Shown here piece by piece: positions 50,437-60,517 of a stretch of DNA of 64,000 nucleotides. The notes beneath the pieces were generated by a model. It saw nothing but the letters and a program-made list of their open reading frames with translations, was not told where the DNA came from and did not search any database. This DNA is from Pseudomonas khavaziana (lineage in GTDB: Bacteria > Pseudomonadota > Gammaproteobacteria > Pseudomonadales > Pseudomonadaceae), in the NCBI RefSeq assembly GCF_019145205.1, contig NZ_JAHSTT010000003.1, positions 186,001 through 250,000 of the forward strand, in the 5' to 3' direction. The translations under genes were made by a program, and so were the position numbers. Each line of letters opens with the position of its first letter. Positions within the stretch are counted from its first letter, which is position 1.

Positions 50437-50813
50437 ACGTAGTCCGCCTGGAACTGCGGCGATTCGATCCATGCCAGCGCAGCGGCCTCGTCATCGCTGT
50501 CTGTCGCCCACTGCCGATATTCAATCAGCGCCGCCAGGATAAAGTCGGTCGCTTCCTCTTCGCCTTCCTGCTCCAGCACCAGCGCCAGCAGCGGGTGCGC
50601 CAGGAATACCGCGCACAGTGCCTGCTGGCTGATCTCGCCTGCGGTGCGCATCTCGACGAACAGTTCGGTCAAGTCCACCGACTCAAGATCGATGCGGCTG
50701 TCGTCGCCGGCGAACGCATCCGGCTTGGCCGCGACAGCGCGCTGGGTGCGGTTTTGCTTGGCCTTGGTCTTTGCCCGCTGGGCGCGTTTTTGCTGCTTGT
50801 TCGGCGAGGCCAT
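50400..50813 (-). CDS. conserved hypothetical protein
   Basis: A 137-residue acidic protein with a basic N-terminus (ASPNKQQKRAQRAKTKAKQN) and helical C-terminal part. Not recognised. Its last codons are within the tandem repeat. Start at 50813 fits the common MASPNKQQKR beginning; the extended frame to 50879 lacks an RBS. Confidence 0.7.
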   Translation of the reverse strand: MASPNKQQKRAQRAKTKAKQNRTQRAVAAKPDAFAGDDSRIDLESVDLTELFVEMRTAGEISQQALCAVFLAHPLLALVLEQEGEEEATDFILAALIEYRQWATDSDDEAAALAWIESPQFQADYVAASQALTASTD

Positions 50814-50970
50814 GGGCTCAACGTCCTTGGGTTCTGGATCTGGGTGGGGTATTGAAGCGCAGGTTGGGGTAAATCCCAAGGAAATCCGGGCGGATCTGGT
50901 CGTTCATCGCGCTCGACCGTCAGGCCATAGATCAATAGGCTACGGCTTTGTCATCCGCCAGAGCGTCCTC

Positions 50971-51936
50971 ATGACCCGCGATGCCCTTGAGCATAACCAG
51001 ATCCCCTTCTATTTTGTCGCCATCCTGCTGGCCGCTGCCTGTGGTGTGTTCGCGCCGGTACTGGCTCACGGTTTGAACGTATTGATCACACCCGCCATCG
51101 CGGTATTGATGTACGCGATGTTCCTGCAAATTCCTTTCCTCGATCTGCGCCAGGGTTTGGGCAATATCCGCTTTGTCTCGGCGCTGTTGCTGGCCAACTT
51201 TGTTCTGGTGCCATTACTGGTGTGGGCGCTGACCCGTGGTCTGTTGGAGCATCCCGCGCTGTTGGTGGGGGCATTACTGGTGTTGTTGACGCCCTGTATT
51301 GATTACGTGGTGGTGTTCACCCACATCGGCAAGGGCGACTCGCGGTCGATGCTGGCGGCCACGCCGTTGTTATTGCTGCTGCAGTTGGCACTGCTGCCGG
51401 TGTACCTGGGCTTTATGCTGGGCGCGCACTCGGGAGTGGTGGTTCAGATCGGCCCGTTTATCGAGGCATTCCTGTGGTTGATCGTGGTGCCGATGCTGCT
51501 GGCCGTGCTGACGGCCTACCTGGCGCGGCGATCAACGCTTGTCGGCAAATGGAGCAATGCGTGGGCCTGGTTGCCGGTGCCGACGATGGCCCTGGTGCTG
51601 TTCGTGGTGATTGGGTCGCAGATCACGTCAGTGATGCGCGACATCGACCTGCTGCTGCCGGTGCTTGCGATCTATCTGGGCTTTGTACTGCTGGCGCCGT
51701 TGATGGGGATCCTCGCTGCACGGCTATTTGCGCTGCCTGCGCCAAGCGCGCGGGCGGTGACGTTCAGTGCGTCAACGCGCAACTCGCTGGTGGTATTGCC
51801 GTTGGCGCTGGCCTTGCCGGAGGACGTGCGCGGGTTGGCTGCCGCGGCGGTGATCCTGCAAACCCTGGTCGAGCTGGTGGCCGAGTTGGTCTACGTTCGC
51901 CTGATCCCGGCAGTGGTGTGGCACTCAAGTCGGTAA
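50971..51936 (+). CDS. SBF/ACR3-like permease (arsenic resistance protein family)
   Basis: A 321-residue membrane protein with about ten hydrophobic helices (NVLITPAIAVLMYAMFLQIP, LTPCIDYVVVFTHIGKGDS, STRNSLVVLPLALALPEDVR) resembling the bile acid:Na symporter/ArsB-ACR3 superfamily. Arsenite export is possible but no ars genes are nearby. ATG 50971 is the likely start. Confidence 0.78.
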   Translation: MTRDALEHNQIPFYFVAILLAAACGVFAPVLAHGLNVLITPAIAVLMYAMFLQIPFLDLRQGLGNIRFVSALLLANFVLVPLLVWALTRGLLEHPALLVGALLVLLTPCIDYVVVFTHIGKGDSRSMLAATPLLLLLQLALLPVYLGFMLGAHSGVVVQIGPFIEAFLWLIVVPMLLAVLTAYLARRSTLVGKWSNAWAWLPVPTMALVLFVVIGSQITSVMRDIDLLLPVLAIYLGFVLLAPLMGILAARLFALPAPSARAVTFSASTRNSLVVLPLALALPEDVRGLAAAAVILQTLVELVAELVYVRLIPAVVWHSSR

Positions 51937-52023
51937 AAACGTGAATGTTCAGGTTCGTTCAGGCGCTATTCAGGGCTGCGGTCGGCACCATACGCCAGCG
52001 CTTCCCACCTGACAGGTCACCCG

Positions 52024-53631
52024 ATGGATCATCGCAACCGTATTCGCCTGGAGTCCCTGGGCCTCTTTCTGATTGCCCTGTTGTTGTTCACGTTGGGAAT
52101 CTGGGATCAGCAGCCCCAGGGCTTTGATGGGCGCTGGGCGTTGTTCATGCAGGAAATGTTTCGCCACGGCGCAAGCTTTTTTCCCACCACCTACGGTCAG
52201 CCTTACGCGGACTACCCAGGCACTGCGACTTTCTTCAGTTTTGTATTCGCCCGCTGGTTTGATGCACCGAATCATTTGGCGAATGTATTGCCCACCGCGC
52301 TTGCGTCGGCCGGTGTGATCGCGCTGATGTACCGCTTGCTGGCGCCGTTCAGTCGTCCATGGGCGTTTTTGACGGCGTTGCTGACGCTACTCACCACCCA
52401 GTTGCTCGAAAAGTCGCGCTCGGTCTGCCTCGACCAGATGATCGCGCTGTTGTGTGTCGGCAGTTTCTATCTGCTGCACAGTGGCGAGCGCCAGGGGTCG
52501 CGCCTGCGGCAACTGGCGGTGTTCCCGTTGTTCGTCCTGGCTTTTGCAATCCGTGGCCCGCTGGGGTTGATTGAGGTCTGTGGGGTGGTGTGCGTGTATT
52601 GGGCGCTGGGCAGGCCGGGCGAGCGCGTTCGGCAAGTGCTGATCCACGGCGTTATCGGCCTGGTGCTGCTCGCGGTGTGCTGGTGGCTGCTGATGAAGCT
52701 TGCGCGGTTCAGTGGCGGTGATGCCTTTGCTGATGAAGTGTTCAAGATGCAGGTTGGCGGGCGCCTGGATGAGTCCGGCGAGCCATTCTATTTTTACTTT
52801 CAGCTGAGTTTGTACCGTTACTTTCCGGTGGTGCCGCTGGCGTTGGCCACCCTGGTCGCGCTGCGCCATCGCTGGCCTGAGCGCTGGGCCCATGAGGACC
52901 TGCAACTGCTGGTGCGTCTCGCAGCCTGTGGCTTGATGATTCTGCTCGGCTTGTCAGTGCCGCACTTCAAGCGCGCTTATTACATCTTGCCGATGGTGCC
53001 GATGTTTGCGGCTGTCGCGGCCTATGGGCTGCTCCAGGCGCAAGGTTGGCTGGTGGGCGTGCGCCGTTGTTACGAAGGGCTTGTCGTAGCGCTGCCGGCG
53101 TTGTGTGTGGTTGTGTTGTTTGTGTGTCGGCATGCTTGGCACAAGCAGGGCTATTGGCCGGATATTTCCTTGCCGCTGATGATTGGTGTGTTGGTGTTGC
53201 TGCAACTCGCAGCGTTGATTGCCTGGCGCCGGCCGTTGCGTTTGGTATGGCTCAGCGTGATAGCACTGGCGGCGCAATGGTCGTTGCTGGTAGCGGTGAT
53301 AGAGCCGGCCAAGGACCTGCAATTCGACACCCGACGGTTTGTCAGCCAGGTGGAGGCACTACGTGAGTCGCAGCCTGGCCCTTTGGTATTTGTCGACCTG
53401 GCCCGAGACACCTGGGCGGTGCGCTACATGATGAACCTGGATCACGATGAGCAGCCACTGTTTGTCGAGCGTCACCAGCTTGAGCAACTGAGTGCGCTGC
53501 CCCGGCCATCCTGGGTGATTGTGCCGCGCAAGGAGACTGCGCTGTTGAAAGGCTCGCCAGTGGAGCAACTGTCGCCAAGCTTTGCGGGGCGGTTGAATGA
53601 CAATCCGTTGATGGTGTTTTTGCTGAAGTGA
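52024..53631 (+). CDS. GT39/ArnT-like membrane glycosyltransferase
   Basis: A 535-residue protein with multiple transmembrane helices and the GT39 N-terminal signature (IWDQQPQGFDGRWALFMQEM), where D in FDGR is the likely catalytic acid. Transfers sugars from polyprenyl carriers to lipid or protein in the envelope. Lacks nearby arn genes, so acceptor is unknown. Confidence 0.82.
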   Translation: MDHRNRIRLESLGLFLIALLLFTLGIWDQQPQGFDGRWALFMQEMFRHGASFFPTTYGQPYADYPGTATFFSFVFARWFDAPNHLANVLPTALASAGVIALMYRLLAPFSRPWAFLTALLTLLTTQLLEKSRSVCLDQMIALLCVGSFYLLHSGERQGSRLRQLAVFPLFVLAFAIRGPLGLIEVCGVVCVYWALGRPGERVRQVLIHGVIGLVLLAVCWWLLMKLARFSGGDAFADEVFKMQVGGRLDESGEPFYFYFQLSLYRYFPVVPLALATLVALRHRWPERWAHEDLQLLVRLAACGLMILLGLSVPHFKRAYYILPMVPMFAAVAAYGLLQAQGWLVGVRRCYEGLVVALPALCVVVLFVCRHAWHKQGYWPDISLPLMIGVLVLLQLAALIAWRRPLRLVWLSVIALAAQWSLLVAVIEPAKDLQFDTRRFVSQVEALRESQPGPLVFVDLARDTWAVRYMMNLDHDEQPLFVERHQLEQLSALPRPSWVIVPRKETALLKGSPVEQLSPSFAGRLNDNPLMVFLLK

Positions 53632-53653
53632 GGGGGCAACTTGGCGGGCCCCC

Positions 53654-54814
53654 TCATGGATAAGGTTTGTCCAGCTGCTCAGGAATAAAGCCTTCTTCGC
53701 GCAGGGATTTGATAACCCCTCTGATCAAATAATTATTTGAGAACCCGATTGTGTACTGCCGAGCACCTGGACTGATGGGAAGCAGCATCCCTTGGTCGAC
53801 CAGTTTTTTTATTTGATAGGTTCTTTGGGCGGCGGACAGTGTCGGTAGAGCGTCAGCGATATCGCCCGACTTGACCACCTTCAGTTGCATCGCCGTGCTC
53901 AGAATTTTCTCTTCAAGAGGCGTTATCCATGCGCGGTCTTTCGCCAATGCAATGGTGGGGGCAAGAATGTGCCTGGTCAGGTAGCCGTAGTCCGTCAGCC
54001 TGCTGACTTTCTCTAATTCATCTCTAATGCCTGCCAGCACATACGTACACCAAGCCTCAAGGCCTTCCTTGGTGCCTGTGTCAGCGGTGGAAAGCATCGC
54101 GTAATACTTTTCGCGGTCGATACAGAAGACTGCCGTCGGATTCAGGACTCGGCCGCCAGCGCTGACGTTGAAGCCGTACTTCATCAACATTGCGTACGTC
54201 AGAAGGCGCACGACGCGGCCATTGCCGTTGCCAAATGGGTGGATCCAGCCAAACCGGTGGTGGGCCAGCGCGACTTTCATCAGATCGTACTTGGGGGCAT
54301 CCTGCTTATTCACAAAGGCGACGAGTTCTTGCATGTAGCCTGGCACCATCACCGCCTCGGGCGGGAGGTGATCGGACTGGGCAATGCTGACCCCGGACTC
54401 GCGGTAAGCACCTGGCGTACGATCACCTTCGCGTTGCAGTCCCTGGACGGTGATTGAGTGAAGCTCTCGAATCGCAAACTCCGTGAGATCAGCGCCGGTC
54501 TGCATGATGCTTTCGACGTAGTCCATGGCCTTTTCGATATTCGCAATTTCCCGCAACGGATCTGAAGCCTCGGCGGCCCCTTCGACTTTGCTTTCGATGT
54601 AGTCGGCCAGTGTCGTGTGGTTGCCCTCGATACGTGCAGAGCCCAGGCTTTCCAGCGTATGAAACAGGGCTTTCAACTGGAAAAAAACAGCAGGCGGTGT
54701 ATCGCCACCCAGTTGCAGGCGGCGCAGGTGTTCCAGCTCGCTCAGAACATCAACCAGGCCCGAGTCGAACGAGGGGTTCAATAGCTCCAGATCGTGATGA
54801 GCAAACTCGGGCAT
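53654..54814 (-). CDS. Fic-domain AMPylase-type protein
   Basis: A 386-residue protein with Fic motif HPFGNGNGR (H192-R200), N-terminal inhibitory helix motif SARIEGN (59-65) as in class II Fic proteins, and a C-terminal winged-helix region (about 300-350). Such proteins transfer AMP to target hydroxyls and are auto-inhibited by the N-terminal Glu. No antitoxin gene adjoins it, in line with built-in inhibition. Confidence 0.9.
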   Translation of the reverse strand: MPEFAHHDLELLNPSFDSGLVDVLSELEHLRRLQLGGDTPPAVFFQLKALFHTLESLGSARIEGNHTTLADYIESKVEGAAEASDPLREIANIEKAMDYVESIMQTGADLTEFAIRELHSITVQGLQREGDRTPGAYRESGVSIAQSDHLPPEAVMVPGYMQELVAFVNKQDAPKYDLMKVALAHHRFGWIHPFGNGNGRVVRLLTYAMLMKYGFNVSAGGRVLNPTAVFCIDREKYYAMLSTADTGTKEGLEAWCTYVLAGIRDELEKVSRLTDYGYLTRHILAPTIALAKDRAWITPLEEKILSTAMQLKVVKSGDIADALPTLSAAQRTYQIKKLVDQGMLLPISPGARQYTIGFSNNYLIRGVIKSLREEGFIPEQLDKPYP

Positions 54815-55012
54815 ATGGAAAGTATCTCCAATTGATATTTTGATTATCTCGAAATAAGGCTGATTTGATGCCCGTAGGGAAGGCGTTAGGGGCCTGATGA
54901 GGCCCTACACTATCTCAAAAAATCAGTTCGGATAAGTGAAAAATATCCCAAATGAAACTAGGTCGGGTCGGCTTTGGTCAGGGTGCCCAAGCTGTATCCG
55001 GACGGGAGCAAG
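54815..55012. other. intergenic region
   Basis: The 198 bp upstream of the Fic gene show only an AT-rich stretch (54820-54860) likely to hold its promoter. No gene seen. Confidence 0.45.
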
Positions 55013-55684
55013 CTATTTGCAGCGATACCCCTCAGGCATCGTCACCGTGTAATTGCGCTGCACGCGGTCCTGGAAGTTCAGGTTCTGCAGGCCTTGCTGC
55101 ACCAGGAAGGCTTCGACCTTGGCCGCCTGGCAATCGTCGTTATAGGACGATACTCGCAGCACGTACACCGCACGCCTGCTCGCTTCATCCCGAGCGGTAG
55201 CCCGGAAGGTGGTGAGGGTGGTGTAGCCGGTGCGTTCCGATGTGCCCACCGGGCCATAGGAGGTGTTCGGGACGCTGGTGCAGGTCAGTTGGTCGGTTTT
55301 CTTCTTGTTCTTTTTGCACTGCGTGGTCGTGCTGTTTGCCACCGGGCCATAGTCGGTAGCGGTGTAGCGGTAAGTGACCTGCTTGCTTTCGACATCAAGA
55401 GTGATGGTCATTTTGATCGGTGCATGGTTCTTGGGCAGTGTGGTGTCGGTAAAGACATTGCGAAAGCCCTGGTCCTTCATGGCGCTGACCATGTCGCGCA
55501 GGTAGTAGCGGGCATTGAGTGCGTTTTCGTCGCTGCCACCGACAGACGTCACCAATACGGTTGCCTGGCGGTCGAAGTGATAGTCCGGATCGGGTGTTGC
55601 GTTGATCGCTACGTCCATTTGCGTGGCGCATCCACTGAGTAGTGCTGTCAGCAGTAATAGCGAGCAGAGCAAGAGGCGTGTCAT
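55013..55684 (-). CDS. lipoprotein of unknown function
   Basis: A 223-residue lipoprotein with signal MTRLLLCSLLLLTALLSGC (lipobox LSGC). The mature part is strand-rich (MKMTITLDVESKQVTYRYTA-like), possibly DUF4136-like, but I cannot assign it. ATG 55684 has AAGG upstream. Confidence 0.75.
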   Translation of the reverse strand: MTRLLLCSLLLLTALLSGCATQMDVAINATPDPDYHFDRQATVLVTSVGGSDENALNARYYLRDMVSAMKDQGFRNVFTDTTLPKNHAPIKMTITLDVESKQVTYRYTATDYGPVANSTTTQCKKNKKKTDQLTCTSVPNTSYGPVGTSERTGYTTLTTFRATARDEASRRAVYVLRVSSYNDDCQAAKVEAFLVQQGLQNLNFQDRVQRNYTVTMPEGYRCK

Positions 55685-55738
55685 GAAAGAAACCTTACAG
55701 CTGTGAATTAGGTAAAGGGTGAACGATTGAAGCCAGCG

Positions 55739-55773
55739 AAAAAAAAGCCTCAATCGCTTTGCGCAAAGAGGCT
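55739..55773 (-). terminator. terminator after the TonB-like gene
   Basis: AGCCTC/GAGGCT stem with T-run on the minus strand, between the two lipoprotein genes. Confidence 0.7.
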
Positions 55774-55776
55774 CGG

Positions 55777-56211
55777 TCAATCCGTTACCGTATTGCGCTC
55801 TACTGCCTCAATGGCGCCCTGGCGCGCCGCTTGCCCTGCGCAGGTTGGGGTCAGGCAGTATACGAAGGGAGCGCGCACCTCGACTTCGCCATCCTTGAGA
55901 ACTGACGCAGGCGGAGCAGGCATTGGCGATGCTGCTGGGAGAAAAGCCTGCACGGCAGCGACAAAAAGCTCAGAGCCTGAGTGACTGATGACGCGCTGAC
56001 GCAACAAGTTGCCGCGGGCATCGATGATGAACTCGATATTGACTTGACCCTCCAGCCCCTGCATCTGAGCGTTTGCCGGGTAAAATTTGAACAGTTGTAT
56101 ATGGCTTATCAACTGTTGTTCCCATAACTGCTGTTCTGCCAGTTGTTCAGGGGAAGGGGTCCTTGCACAGGCGCCAAGCAGAAGGGCAAGTGCGATCCAG
56201 CAATACTTCAT
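55777..56211 (-). CDS. lipoprotein with TonB C-terminal-like domain
   Basis: A 144-residue product with lipoprotein signal MKYCWIALALLLGAC and a TonB-C-like domain (YPANAQMQGLEGQVNIEFII, ARGNLLRQRVISHSGSELFV). Normal TonB has a transmembrane anchor and proline-rich linker; here the domain is lipidated. AAGGAG precedes ATG 56211. Confidence 0.78.
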   Translation of the reverse strand: MKYCWIALALLLGACARTPSPEQLAEQQLWEQQLISHIQLFKFYPANAQMQGLEGQVNIEFIIDARGNLLRQRVISHSGSELFVAAVQAFLPAASPMPAPPASVLKDGEVEVRAPFVYCLTPTCAGQAARQGAIEAVERNTVTD

Positions 56212-56411
56212 GAATATCTCCTTGAATTTTTCTGCATCCGTACTATCCAGCGACCCAGGGTACTTTAGCTCCATGCTCTTGAAGGGCTCATCCCTTCGAC
56301 GGCTATGCCGATGGACTTAATCGGTGCCGGTATCGTGATTGCCTGATTCAAGGCGCTCCTGCTCGGGATCCAGGTCCAGGGTTATCCAGAGCCCATTAAA
56401 TCGCAGGCAAT

Positions 56412-56449
56412 AAAAAACCCCAAGGACACATTGTTCCTTGGGGTTTTTC
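56412..56449 (-). terminator. tRNA-Phe terminator
   Basis: CCCCAAGGA/TCCTTGGGG stem with A-run and T-run, just downstream of tRNA-Phe on the minus strand. 56212-56411 is otherwise empty. Confidence 0.82.
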
Positions 56450-56456
56450 GGTATTT

Positions 56457-56532
56457 TGGTGCCCAGAGACGGAATCGAACCGCCGACACGGGGATTTTCA
56501 ATCCCCTGCTCTACCGACTGAGCTATCTGGGC
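56457..56532 (-). tRNA. tRNA-Phe(GAA)
   Basis: A 76-nt tRNA with encoded CCA: acceptor GCCCAGA, anticodon loop TTGAAAA (GAA), T-arm GGTTCGATTCC. No repeat at its 3' end, so no element is inserted here. Confidence 0.96.
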
Positions 56533-56542
56533 AACGGGGCGC

Positions 56543-56571
56543 ATTAAACGGGTTTTTCAGGGGGTCGTCAA
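56543..56571 (-). promoter_or_regulatory. tRNA-Phe promoter
   Basis: TTGACG (56566-56571) and TTTAAT (56543-56548) on the minus strand, 17-bp spacer, 10 bp before the tRNA. The gene 56636 ends just upstream. Confidence 0.65.
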
Positions 56572-56635
56572 GCAAGTTTTCAAAAAATATTTAATTATTA
56601 CCGTCGCTTACGTGCAGACCCCGGTTTTTGATCAA

Positions 56636-56908
56636 TTATTGAGCAGGCGGCACGTAGCCGTCAGCCTTGGCGTATTCCTCGCCGGAAAAGAACTTGTCCA
56701 TTTCGCCCGCCAGGTATTTGCGGTCTTCGGCGTTCATCATGTTCAGGCGTTTTTCATTGATCAGCAGGGTCTGGTGTTTCAACCAGTCGCCCCAGGCTTT
56801 GGCGGATACGTTGTCGTAAATGTCCTGGCCCTTGGCGCCCGGATAGGGAGGGCGTTCCAGTCCTTCCAGTTCTTCTTTGTACTTGCGGCACATTACGGTG
56901 CGGGTCAT
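56636..56908 (-). CDS. yggX: Fe(II)-trafficking/oxidative damage protection protein
   Basis: A 90-residue protein with [20 protein letters not shown] and [20 protein letters not shown], diagnostic of YggX, which protects iron-sulfur proteins. Follows mutY with a 4-bp overlap, as in many gammaproteobacteria. Confidence 0.95.
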   Translation of the reverse strand: MTRTVMCRKYKEELEGLERPPYPGAKGQDIYDNVSAKAWGDWLKHQTLLINEKRLNMMNAEDRKYLAGEMDKFFSGEEYAKADGYVPPAQ

Positions 56909-57972
56909 GACGAAACTCCTGCGTTCAATACGTCGGCCGCGCGCTTGAGCAACGTCTTTACCGGAGCGGCAAGGCCCAGGCGCGGCGGGGTGGCGAGGTT
57001 ATACCAGAGCCAGTCGGCCTCGGCCACGTGATGGGCGGATTCCTCGACCTGGACCAGCCAGGGTTCGATGGCCAACTGGAAGTGGCTGAAGGTGTGGACC
57101 AGCCCGGGGAGCTCCTGATGCTTGCCCAGTTGCAGCGCGTGCTGGTTGGCCAGGTGATCGAGGTCTTCCAGGTCGTCCAGTTCCGGCAAGCTCCACAAAC
57201 CGCCCCACAGGCCCGTGGAAGGACGACGGTAGAGCAGAATCGCGCCCTCGCTGTTCGCCAGCATCGGCATCAGCGTGCGCTTCTGTGGGATGGCCTTGCG
57301 CGGCTTGGGGATCGGGTAGCGTGTCTCCAGGCCAAGCATGTGGGCCTCGCAGCCTTTTTCCAGCGGGCACAGCAGGCAGCTGGGTTTGCTGCGGGTGCAG
57401 AGCGTGGCGCCCATGTCCATCATCGCCTGGGTGTAGGCGTTGACACGGGTATAGGGCGTAAAGCGCTCTGCGGTGGCCCACAGCTGCTTGGCCACCTTGG
57501 GCTCGCCTGGGTAACCCTCTTGCGCGGTAAAGCGCGCCAGCACGCGCTTGACGTTGCCGTCGAGGATCGGCGCGCGCAGGCCCATGCTCAGGCTGGCGAT
57601 TGCACCGGCGGTGGACAGGCCAATGCCTGGCAGCTCGGTGAGCTTTTCCACGTCGCGGGGAAACTCGCCGCCGTGCTCGTTCACCACGATCTTGGCGGTC
57701 TTCTGCAGGTTGCGCGCCCGGGTGTAGTAGCCCAGGCCGGTCCACAGGTGCAGCACTTCGTCTTCCGGCGCGGCCGCCAGGGCTTCGACCGTCGGCAGAG
57801 ACGCCATGAACCGGTCGAAGTAATTGAGCACGGTGCTGACCTGGGTCTGTTGCAGCATGATCTCCGACACCCACACCCGGTAAGGTGTGATGCCCTGTTG
57901 CCAGGGCAGGTCATGGCGGCCGTGGCGGTCGTACCAGTCGAGTACCGCCGCTGAAAACTGCTCGTCTCTCAT
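56905..57972 (-). CDS. mutY: A/G-specific adenine DNA glycosylase
   Basis: A 355-residue base-excision enzyme with Hh[15 protein letters not shown], iron-sulfur cysteines ([17 protein letters not shown]) and a C-terminal NUDIX-like domain that recognises 8-oxoG. Removes A opposite 8-oxoG. Overlaps yggX and the AsmA gene by 4 bp. Confidence 0.96.
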   Translation of the reverse strand: MRDEQFSAAVLDWYDRHGRHDLPWQQGITPYRVWVSEIMLQQTQVSTVLNYFDRFMASLPTVEALAAAPEDEVLHLWTGLGYYTRARNLQKTAKIVVNEHGGEFPRDVEKLTELPGIGLSTAGAIASLSMGLRAPILDGNVKRVLARFTAQEGYPGEPKVAKQLWATAERFTPYTRVNAYTQAMMDMGATLCTRSKPSCLLCPLEKGCEAHMLGLETRYPIPKPRKAIPQKRTLMPMLANSEGAILLYRRPSTGLWGGLWSLPELDDLEDLDHLANQHALQLGKHQELPGLVHTFSHFQLAIEPWLVQVEESAHHVAEADWLWYNLATPPRLGLAAPVKTLLKRAADVLNAGVSS

Positions 57973-60191
57973 CGGTTGAACAGGCCTTTCAAAGCGTCCT
58001 TGATTTTTGGATTGACCTTGTCGAGCTTCTCTTCGAGCTTCTCGTTCAGGCGATTGCCGGCAGCCTTGAGGGCGACCTGACCAAGGCCATCCTTGTCCAG
58101 ACGGCAGGCCTTGGCGCCCAGCTCCAGCGGGCCGCGACAGCGCAGCGGAACTTCAATGCCCTGGAAATTGGCGCCAACCTGGCAGGCCGGGTCTGGCACC
58201 TCGCGCTGGTCGCCTTCGACGATGATGCCGACGCGGTAGTCCATGCCCAGCACGCGCAAGTCGACATCGCCATTGCCATTGACCGTCAGCCCTGGGATAC
58301 GCACTTTCAGGTCGGGGTTGCTGGCCACGCCGTTACGGAACGTCAGATTGCCGCGCAGTTCCTGGAAGGGTGTGTCCTTGCCCGGTGGCGTATTGCTCAA
58401 GGTCTTGCGGTTGAGCAGGGCGATACCGGTGCAGACCTGTTGCTCAATGTTGGCGTTGAGCAGCACGCCATTATTGATCACAAAGCTGGCGGTACCGTTG
58501 AGGCTGTCGATCAGCGCCTTCTGGCTGTTGCCACGCCCGGTCAGATTGCTGTCCAGGGTGACCTGGCCTTTTACTGGCGGGTTTTTCCCCTGGGCTTGCA
58601 GGATCTTTTCCACCGGCACTTGCTTGATTTGGGTTCGCAGCGCCAGCAGTGGCAGGTCCTGGCGCACATCGAGCGTGCCGTTGGCCTGGAAGGTGCCGTT
58701 GTAGAGCCCGCCACTCAAGCTGTCGAGCTTGAGCTGGCCGTCGATACCCGAAGCTTTCAGCGCCGCGTTCTGGATCGGCAACTGGCTCAGGGTGAGTTGG
58801 CCGAACGCCAGGTCGGCGTTTATATCCAGGCTGCGCAGGCGGGTCAGTGGCAGCAGCTTGTCGGTGCTCCAGGCGCCTTTGGTTGGTGCGTCCGGCAATG
58901 GCGTGCTGCCCCCGGCTGCCATGGCGCCGGCTTCGCTGCTTTGCACTTCGGCCTGGCGTGCGGCGGTTGCGCCTTTGGCCGCTTCGGATTTGGCCGGCAG
59001 GTAATTGTCAGCGTTGAAGGTATCGGCCTTGAGTTGTAAACGCAGGGACTGCTTGGCGAAATCGTCCACAGCGACGCGGCCAGTGAAAGTGCTTTCGTCA
59101 AGTTTCAGGTTCAGGTTTTCCAGGGCCATGCTGGTGGGCGTGCCCTTCAGACGGCTGACCAGTTCGACCTTGCTCAGGCTGCCCGGGGCCATAGCCGGCA
59201 ATGGGTGACCGACGCTGTCGAGAAACTTGGCCAGGTCAAACTGGGCGACAGACAGGGCGCCGCTGATTTGCGGGGTCTTGTCCAGGTCATTGACCTTCAA
59301 TTCGCCCAACGCGCGTAACTGGTTGGCAGAAAGTTTCAGGTTGGTCCATTCGGCGATGTTGGCTGCCAGGTCCACCAGCAGTTGGCCCTGGGTGGAGAAA
59401 CTTACGGTCTTGCCCTGCAGCGGCTCGCCGGTGGCTTCGCCGCTCAAGCGCATGTCTTCGAACTGGTAGCGCTTGAGGGCACGCTGGATGCGCAAGTTGC
59501 CGTTCAGCTCGGTCTTGACGCGCATCAGCGGCTGGTTGCTGCCCAGGAACGCGGTGAGTTTCAGTGGAATGCTGGCGCCTTCGTGGATCGCACCGGCACT
59601 GAGCTGGATGCTTTCGGCACTGAATTGCTTGCCGGTCTGTTCGTCGTTGTATTCGACGCGGGCGTTGTTGATGGTCAGGCTGTCGATATCCAGGCGGATC
59701 GGTTGCGGTGGTTTCTCCGGCTTGGTTTCAGCCACCGGTTCCACTGGCGCAGGCGCGGCTGCGGGGGCCTCGGCAGTCGCATCGGGTACGTTCTTGCCGA
59801 TGTCTTCCCAGTTGCCATGGCCTTGCTTGTCGCGGTTCAGGCGCAGGTTCAGGCCCTCGACGCGCACATCGCTCATTTGCACTTCACGGCGCAGCAGCGG
59901 CAGCACGCGCACCGACAGGCCAAGCATCTGCAAGTCGGCGAATGGTTGAGTCGGTGCGGTCAGGGTCGCGACGCTGGCTTCGTGCAACTCCAGGCCCAGC
60001 CAGGGGAACAGGCTCCAACCGATATCGCCATTGAGCGTCAGCTCGATGTGGGCCTTGTCGCGGGCTATCTGGCGAATTTCTTCTTTGTAGTCGTTGGGAT
60101 CGAAGAGGTGGGTCAGGGCAAAGCCGAGCGCCACAATGATCAGCAACAGCCCGAGAAGTACCAGACCCAGGATTTTGCCGAACGCTTTCAT
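57969..60191 (-). CDS. AsmA-family protein
   Basis: A 740-residue protein with an N-terminal membrane anchor ([20 protein letters not shown]), followed by [10 protein letters not shown] typical of AsmA. Long periplasmic repeats and an AsmA-2 domain near the C-terminus. AsmA-like proteins are linked to outer-membrane lipid transport. ATG 60191 with AGGA upstream. Confidence 0.9.
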   Translation of the reverse strand: MKAFGKILGLVLLGLLLIIVALGFALTHLFDPNDYKEEIRQIARDKAHIELTLNGDIGWSLFPWLGLELHEASVATLTAPTQPFADLQMLGLSVRVLPLLRREVQMSDVRVEGLNLRLNRDKQGHGNWEDIGKNVPDATAEAPAAAPAPVEPVAETKPEKPPQPIRLDIDSLTINNARVEYNDEQTGKQFSAESIQLSAGAIHEGASIPLKLTAFLGSNQPLMRVKTELNGNLRIQRALKRYQFEDMRLSGEATGEPLQGKTVSFSTQGQLLVDLAANIAEWTNLKLSANQLRALGELKVNDLDKTPQISGALSVAQFDLAKFLDSVGHPLPAMAPGSLSKVELVSRLKGTPTSMALENLNLKLDESTFTGRVAVDDFAKQSLRLQLKADTFNADNYLPAKSEAAKGATAARQAEVQSSEAGAMAAGGSTPLPDAPTKGAWSTDKLLPLTRLRSLDINADLAFGQLTLSQLPIQNAALKASGIDGQLKLDSLSGGLYNGTFQANGTLDVRQDLPLLALRTQIKQVPVEKILQAQGKNPPVKGQVTLDSNLTGRGNSQKALIDSLNGTASFVINNGVLLNANIEQQVCTGIALLNRKTLSNTPPGKDTPFQELRGNLTFRNGVASNPDLKVRIPGLTVNGNGDVDLRVLGMDYRVGIIVEGDQREVPDPACQVGANFQGIEVPLRCRGPLELGAKACRLDKDGLGQVALKAAGNRLNEKLEEKLDKVNPKIKDALKGLFNR

Positions 60192-60517
60192 GGGCGAGTC
60201 CTTGTATGTCGATTTCAAAATTTAGCCGCAGAGTATAACGCCCGGCGGCCTGCGTCAGTTCACGCATCGTTACATTGTATCCAGTGACGCGAAAATAGGA
60301 TTTTGACGTCAGAAAAATGCAGATAATCCAAAAAAGGTAGTGGCAGTTTGATTTTTCTGTCATCCACTGGTGCTAATCTCTGCACGTTCGTCCGCCTTCT
60401 GCGACTTAACGTCGCGCCTAAAAGGGAGCTTCACTCAACAAAACGGCCACGCTTTGCGTGCAAGGCCGAGGGAGAGAGCGCCTGACGGACGCATATTAAT
60501 AAATGGGGGAAACACCA
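60192..60517. other. intergenic region asmA/MFS
   Basis: 326 bp with a TGACGTCA palindrome (60303-60310) and a small CACGC/GCGTG hairpin around 60450-60463. No convincing gene. Confidence 0.45.

Noticed and set aside
56457..56532. Second element inserted at tRNA-Phe
   Set aside because: No repeat of its 3' end and ordinary housekeeping genes on both sides.
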